Origin: Sphingomicrobium nitratireducens
Lineage (GTDB): Bacteria; Pseudomonadota; Alphaproteobacteria; Sphingomonadales; Sphingomonadaceae
Length of the DNA: 64,000 nt
Assembly (NCBI RefSeq): GCF_026157035.1
Contig: NZ_JANJZA010000001.1
Coordinates: 1,095,001-1,159,000 of the forward strand
Direction: 5' to 3'
Shown: positions 59,785 to 64,000 of the stretch, in pieces
Layout of the letters: every line of letters starts with the position of its first letter
Position numbering within the stretch: the stretch's first letter is position 1
Program-made: the position numbers and the translations under genes
Notes under the pieces: model-generated
Database searches by the model: none
The model's input: the letters and a program-made list of their open reading frames with translations, nothing else
Told to the model about the DNA's origin: nothing

Positions 59785-62120
59785 GCGACTTCCTGCTCGA
59801 ACTCTTTTCCGAGGAAATTCCGGCCCGCATGCAGGCGCAGGCGCGCGCCGACCTCGAACGCCTGTTCAGGGCGCAGCTCGATGCTGCGGGTCTCAAGGCG
59901 GACGGCATCACCACCTATTCGACCCCGCGCCGACTGGCGCTGATCGCGACCGGGCTGCCTGAGCAGACCCAAGCCGTCAGCGAGGAAGCCAAGGGGCCGC
60001 CCGAGGGCGCGCCCGACCAAGCGGTCGAGGGCTTCTGTCGCAAGAATGGCGTGACGCGCGACCAGCTCGAAGTGCGCGACGTAAAAGGCCGTGCGACCTA
60101 TTTCGCGGTCATCGACAAGCCGGGGCGGGCGAGCGCCGACATTCTCGGGCCCGCCATCGCCGCCATCGTTCGCGATTTTCCCTGGCCCAAGTCGATGCGC
60201 TGGGGGCCGCGCTCGGCCTCGAGCGAGAGCCTGCGCTGGGTGCGCCCGCTCCACCGCATCGTCGCGATCCTCGGCGAGAGCGTCGTTCCTGTTGATCTGA
60301 AGCAGATCAAGGTGACGAGAGACGAGACGCACACGCGGTTTACGAATATTCCGACGGGTATATCGTCAGGCGCCGCCACGCTCGGCCACCGCTTTCACCA
60401 CCCGGGCGAGATCACCATCGGCGGCGCGCACGACTATGTCGAGAAACTGCGCGCCTGCCACGTGCTGGTCGATCACGAGGAACGCCAGGACATCGTGCGC
60501 AAGGGCGCGGCCGATGCCGCCGCCAGGGCCGGCCACGAACTGATCGAGGACGAGGGCCTGGTGATCGAAAATGCGGGCCTGACCGAATGGCCGGTACCGC
60601 TGCTCGGCAGCTTCGATCCTGCTTTCCTCGACGTGCCCGAGGAAGTGATCCAGCTGACCGCGCGGCTCGACCAGAAATATTTCGTGATGCGCGGGAAGGA
60701 CGGGCGCATGGCGCCCAATTTCGTGCTGACCTCGAACATCGACAGCAAGGAGCCGGACGCGGTCGTTGCGGGCAACGAGCGCGTGCTCGCCGCGCGCCTG
60801 TCCGATGCGCGCTTCTTCTGGGAAAACGACCTCAAGGTTCCGCTCGCCAGCCTGTCGCCCAAGCTGGGCGACATCGTCTTCCACGAGAAATTGGGAACGC
60901 TCGCCGCCAAGGTCGAGCGCGTCGCGCGGCTCGCCCGCTGGATGGCCGAGGAAGGCATCGTCAAGGCAGACCCCGACGCGGTCGAACGCGCCGCACGGCT
61001 CGCCAAGAACGACCTCGTCACCGGCATGGTCGGCGAGTTTCCCGAGTTGCAGGGCATCATCGGCGGCCACCTCGCGCGGGCGCAGGGCGAACCCGACGCG
61101 ATCGCCGATGCGGTCCGCGACCATTACAAACCGGTCGGGCAGGGCGACGATGTCCCCACCGCGCCGGTCACTGTCGCGGTCAGCCTGGCCGACAAGCTCG
61201 ATACGCTCGTCTCCTTCTTCGCGGTCGACCTGCCGCCGACTGGGTCGAAGGACCCGTTCGCGCTGCGCCGCGCCGCGCTCGCGGTGATCCGCCAGGTGCT
61301 CGAGACCGGGATGCGCGCCTCGCTCGCCATGATGGCGCTGCGGGCGAGCTACCACCTTTACCAGCAGCGCATGGACGAGCGTCGTCGCGACGTCGCCCGG
61401 TCGGTGATCGAAGGGCTGACCAAGGCGCTTGGCCGCTCGCCCACCATCCGCGAGCTGCAGCGCGCCGTGTCGGGCCGCGAAGCGCAGTTCGAACATATCC
61501 AGTTCGCCGCCGATATCCGCGCCGGCATCGATCCGCTGCTCGATTTCTTCGCCGACCGGTTGAAGGTCCAGCAGAAGGAAGCGGGTATTCGCCACGACCT
61601 GATCGACGCGGTGTTCGCGCTGGGCGGAGAGGACGATCTCGTGCGCCTGCTCGCGCGGGTCGAAGCGCTCCAGTCGTTCATGGACACGGACGACGGCGCC
61701 AACCTCCACGCCGCCTACAAGCGTGCCGCCAACATCCTCAAGAAGGAAGGCGTCGAAGGGCAGGGGGCGATCCCGGGCACGCTGGTGCAGGACGGCGAGG
61801 AAGACCCGCTTGCCCTGGTCGACCAGGGCCAGGCGAGCGCTGCTGCGGCGATGTCCGATCCCGACCTCGAACCGGCCGAGCGGGCGCTTGCCGATGCGCT
61901 CGTCAAGGCGGGGCCCGTCGTGACGCAGGCGATCGGCGAGGAGGACTTCACCAGGGCGATGGGAGCGCTCGCGTCCATCCGCCAGCCGATCGACGCCTTC
62001 TTCGACGATGTCACGGTCAACGACGAGGATGCGGGCAAGCGCAAGCGGCGCCTCGGCCTGCTCGCGCGCTTCCGTGCGCTGGTCAACGGGGTCGCGGACT
62101 TCTCGAAGATCGAGGGATAG
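59781..62120 (+). CDS. glyS: Glycyl-tRNA synthetase beta subunit
   Basis: 779 residues. GlyS starts [19 protein letters not shown], has the segment [28 protein letters not shown] and ends with a DALR anticodon-like domain ([16 protein letters not shown]...FFDDVTVND). It begins at GTG 59781 inside the glyQ stop. It is somewhat longer than the E. coli subunit (689), as usual in alphaproteobacteria. Confidence 0.96.
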   Translation: MSDFLLELFSEEIPARMQAQARADLERLFRAQLDAAGLKADGITTYSTPRRLALIATGLPEQTQAVSEEAKGPPEGAPDQAVEGFCRKNGVTRDQLEVRDVKGRATYFAVIDKPGRASADILGPAIAAIVRDFPWPKSMRWGPRSASSESLRWVRPLHRIVAILGESVVPVDLKQIKVTRDETHTRFTNIPTGISSGAATLGHRFHHPGEITIGGAHDYVEKLRACHVLVDHEERQDIVRKGAADAAARAGHELIEDEGLVIENAGLTEWPVPLLGSFDPAFLDVPEEVIQLTARLDQKYFVMRGKDGRMAPNFVLTSNIDSKEPDAVVAGNERVLAARLSDARFFWENDLKVPLASLSPKLGDIVFHEKLGTLAAKVERVARLARWMAEEGIVKADPDAVERAARLAKNDLVTGMVGEFPELQGIIGGHLARAQGEPDAIADAVRDHYKPVGQGDDVPTAPVTVAVSLADKLDTLVSFFAVDLPPTGSKDPFALRRAALAVIRQVLETGMRASLAMMALRASYHLYQQRMDERRRDVARSVIEGLTKALGRSPTIRELQRAVSGREAQFEHIQFAADIRAGIDPLLDFFADRLKVQQKEAGIRHDLIDAVFALGGEDDLVRLLARVEALQSFMDTDDGANLHAAYKRAANILKKEGVEGQGAIPGTLVQDGEEDPLALVDQGQASAAAAMSDPDLEPAERALADALVKAGPVVTQAIGEEDFTRAMGALASIRQPIDAFFDDVTVNDEDAGKRKRRLGLLARFRALVNGVADFSKIEG

Positions 62121-62147
62121 GCCGACGCGCCGGAAGAAGGGCGCGTA

Positions 62148-62399
62148 TCAGTCGACTATATCGGGTTTGCCGTCGCGGTCGCTGTCCTTGAGGGCGGCGG
62201 CGCGCAGGCTGTCGCGCTCACGCCATTCGGTCTCGGACGCCTTATAGTCGGCCTCGATCGCCTCGCGCCGTTCGACTTCGGCGCGATACAGCGTCTTCCA
62301 CTTCTTGCCGCGGCCCGACAGCAGGAACAGGCCGACGAGGATGCCGAGCACGAACACGAGGGCGAGAATGACCCACTGGTCGGGTGTGAAGGCGGTCAT
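62148..62399 (-). CDS. Small membrane-anchored protein
   Basis: 83 residues. Residues about 8-30 (WVILALVFVLGILVGLFLLSG) form one membrane helix, then a charged cytoplasmic tail with a helix (YRAEVERREAIEADYKASETEWRERDSLR) and a terminal DSDRDGKPD calcium-like loop. Unknown function. It lies between glyS and tadC, minus strand; the CCATGGCG-type neighbourhood gives no clear ribosome site. Confidence 0.6.
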   Translation of the reverse strand: MTAFTPDQWVILALVFVLGILVGLFLLSGRGKKWKTLYRAEVERREAIEADYKASETEWRERDSLRAAALKDSDRDGKPDIVD

Positions 62400-62469
62400 G
62401 GGCGTCTCCGTGATTGTTGCGATCTCTCCGCTTCGACGCGCGTGAGGCGTGCTTGTTCCTGAAAACGAA

Positions 62470-62503
62470 ACCGCCGCCGTCCACGTACGCGGACGACGGC
62501 GGT
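62470..62503 (-). terminator. Terminator downstream of tadC
   Basis: ACCGCCGCCGTCC (62470-62482) and GGACGACGGCGGT (62491-62503) pair at 12 of 13 positions. On the minus strand it is followed by TTCGTTTTC. It ends the tadB-tadC transcript. Confidence 0.7.
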
Positions 62504-62537
62504 CCTTCCCCCCACCAGGGAAGCTCGTGTGTCTGGC

Positions 62538-63551
62538 CTACCGGTTGATGAAGTTGTCCGAGATGGCACAGGCCGCCGGGCCGAGAATGACGATGAACAG
62601 CACCGGCAGGATGAACAGGATGAGCGGCACGGTCATGATCGCCGGGAGGCGCGCGGCCTTTTCCTCGGCGCGCATCATGCGCTCGTTACGGAATTCCGCC
62701 GAGAGGACGCGCAGCGCCGACGCGAGCGGCGTACCGTATTTCTCGGTCTGGATCATGGTCGTCACCACCCCGCGGACCGCATCGAGGTCGACGCGGCGCG
62801 ACAGGTTTTCGAACGCCTGGCGGCGTTCGTTGAGGAAGCCCAGCTCGATCGAGGTCAGGCCGAATTCGTCGCCCAGTTCGGGGTAGGCCTTGCCGAGTTC
62901 CTTCGACACGCGGTCGAATGCGGCGTCGACGGTAAGGCCGGCCTCGGCGCAGATGACCAGCAGGTCGAGCGCGTCGGGAAGACCCTTCTGGATCAGCTGG
63001 CTGCGCTTGGTGATCTTGTTCTTCAGCCACAGGTCCGATGCCTTGTAGCCGAGGATCATCGAGCAGGCGGTGGCCGCATATTTCTTGAACCAGCCCCACT
63101 CGGGGAAATAGTCGAAGCCGTAGATGACCAGTGCCACCATGCCGCCCAGCACGATCGGGCCGACGAAGCGCGCGGCGATGATGTAGACGGCCAGATCCTT
63201 GTTGCGGATACCGGCCTGCATCAGCTTCTGTTGCGTCTTCTTGACCTGGTCTTCCTGCAGCATCTTGAACTGCGAAAGGAAGTTGCGGACCGAATCCGCG
63301 GTCTGGTTCTTGTGGCGCAGGCTCTTGCGCTTGTTGGTCGAGGCGACGATGCCGGCTTTGAGCTGCTCGCGGCGCTCGTTAAGCGCCTTGACGCGCTTGG
63401 CCATCGGGTCCTTGACCGTGGTCGCCGCGTAGATCGCGGTCAGCACCGCCATCGTGGCGACCGCCGAGAGCATGGTGGCGACCCAGATGACGTCCACGCC
63501 CAGAAGGGTGGGGCCGGCAGCGGCGACGATGAGGTGGGTAAGAGTGTCCAT
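62538..63551 (-). CDS. tadC: Tad pilus inner-membrane protein TadC
   Basis: 337 residues. T2SSF domain with the typical GLPDALDLLVICAEAGLTVDAAFDRVSKELG (about residues 160-190), several membrane segments, and PLASALRVLSAEFRNERMMRAEEKAARLPAIMTVPLILFILPVLFIVILGPA near the end. TadC pairs with TadB as the platform for Flp pilus assembly. ATG 63551 has AGGTGG 6 bases upstream; a GTG at 63560 would abut the tadB stop. Confidence 0.94.
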   Translation of the reverse strand: MDTLTHLIVAAAGPTLLGVDVIWVATMLSAVATMAVLTAIYAATTVKDPMAKRVKALNERREQLKAGIVASTNKRKSLRHKNQTADSVRNFLSQFKMLQEDQVKKTQQKLMQAGIRNKDLAVYIIAARFVGPIVLGGMVALVIYGFDYFPEWGWFKKYAATACSMILGYKASDLWLKNKITKRSQLIQKGLPDALDLLVICAEAGLTVDAAFDRVSKELGKAYPELGDEFGLTSIELGFLNERRQAFENLSRRVDLDAVRGVVTTMIQTEKYGTPLASALRVLSAEFRNERMMRAEEKAARLPAIMTVPLILFILPVLFIVILGPAACAISDNFINR

Positions 63552-63560
63552 GGGTTCCAC

Positions 63561-64000
63561 CTAGATCTCGAAGTTGACCATCTTGGCCATCATGAAGGCG
63601 CCGATCGACATCCACACGAGGCCGCCGAGACCGGCCACGATGAGGCGCTGGTCGACGAAGAAGTTGGCCATGTAGTTCGGGTTGATCATCCACACGAGCG
63701 TGAAGACGATGAAGGGGAGCGAGCCCACGATCAGGGCCGAGGCCTTCGATTCCGAGCTCATCGCCTTGATCTTGAGCTTCATCTGCGCGCGCTTGCGCAG
63801 CACGTCGGCAAGGTTGGACAAGGTTTCGGCGAGGTTGCCGCCCGTCTCGCGCTGGATCGCCAGCGTGATGACGAAGAACTGGAATTCGGGCGTGCCGAGG
63901 CGGTCCGCGGTTTCCTGGAGCGCGGCCTCCATCGTCTTGCCGATCTTCATCTTGTCCGACACGGCCGAGAATTCGGTGCCGACGGGGCCGGGCAATTCGC
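63561..64000 (-). CDS. tadB: Tad pilus inner-membrane protein TadB, C-terminal part
   Basis: Partial; the frame runs off the right edge, so the start is outside. Visible about 145 residues include FFVITLAIQRETGGNLAETLSNLADVLRKRAQMKLKIKAMSSESKASALIVGSLPFIVF, the T2SSF GNLAETL motif, and two membrane helices. It is the platform protein coupled with TadC; stop immediately before tadC. Its ATPase tadA and other tad genes presumably lie to the right. Confidence 0.93.
   Translation of the reverse strand, partial: ELPGPVGTEFSAVSDKMKIGKTMEAALQETADRLGTPEFQFFVITLAIQRETGGNLAETLSNLADVLRKRAQMKLKIKAMSSESKASALIVGSLPFIVFTLVWMINPNYMANFFVDQRLIVAGLGGLVWMSIGAFMMAKMVNFEI

Noticed and set aside
1-64000. CRISPR arrays, IS elements, tRNA or rRNA genes
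   Set aside because: No regularly spaced direct repeats, transposase motifs or cloverleaf/rRNA-like segments were found on either strand by eye; short tRNAs could still be missed.

Overview
The window is high-GC and almost fully coding. It looks like an alphaproteobacterial chromosome, most probably of the order Sphingomonadales. The evidence is a GcrA cell-cycle regulator, an hrcA-grpE pair beside rph/rdgB/hemW, the three-gene bc1 complex (petABC), two large TonB-dependent receptors, a TPR-sulfotransferase, the long QueE and Tad-pilus genes. I saw no rRNA, tRNA, IS element, phage or CRISPR array. It reads as core chromosome with a few accessory patches.

Layout. 1-1.1 kb: the end of a TadG-like gene and two TadE-like pseudopilin genes. 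1.1-8.4 kb: crotonase, transaldolase, an M3 peptidase, DUF484, xerC, then dedA-gshB-yraN-rsmI leftward. 9.2-16 kb: an LpoA-like lipoprotein, hemW, a CAP-domain protein, rdgB-rph, a DUF6438 lipoprotein, hrcA-grpE and a nucleotidyltransferase-like gene. 16-22.5 kb: TonB receptor 1, an HExxH protein, acpP-fabF-mltG, an SH3-only protein and a MarR regulator. 22.6-30 kb: leucyl aminopeptidase, an M23 protein, rimO, a K+ channel and parE. 30-34.3 kb is the accessory patch: small secreted proteins, fragments of duplicated genes, a small heat-shock gene whose leader looks like an RNA thermometer, gcrA and an ABC permease.

34.4-46 kb: argD-hslO, queC-queE, lipB, hemF-trmL, petABC, apt and MaoC. 46-55.6 kb: TonB receptor 2, a TPR-sulfotransferase, ychF, a large secreted zincin and two divergent TIGR02466-type 2-oxoglutarate oxygenases. 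55.6-62.4 kb: pth-rplY, a TraB/GumN lipoprotein, a tiny XRE-regulated membrane operon and glyQS. 62.5-64 kb: tadC and the 3' part of tadB on the minus strand.

The least ordinary signals are these. Six of the fifteen convergent gene pairs share one CTAG as both stop codons. A candidate RpoH promoter and ROSE-like thermometer lie before hsp20. A degraded copy of the 30.05 kb gene abuts a duplicated scrap of the gcrA 3' end. Three TGACA/TGTCR operator-like palindromes about 20 bp apart sit before a 37-aa membrane protein / XRE regulator / membrane protein operon. A gene cluster around TonB receptor 2 suggests protein or surface modification. Functions are assigned from recognisable motifs only; no database search was possible.
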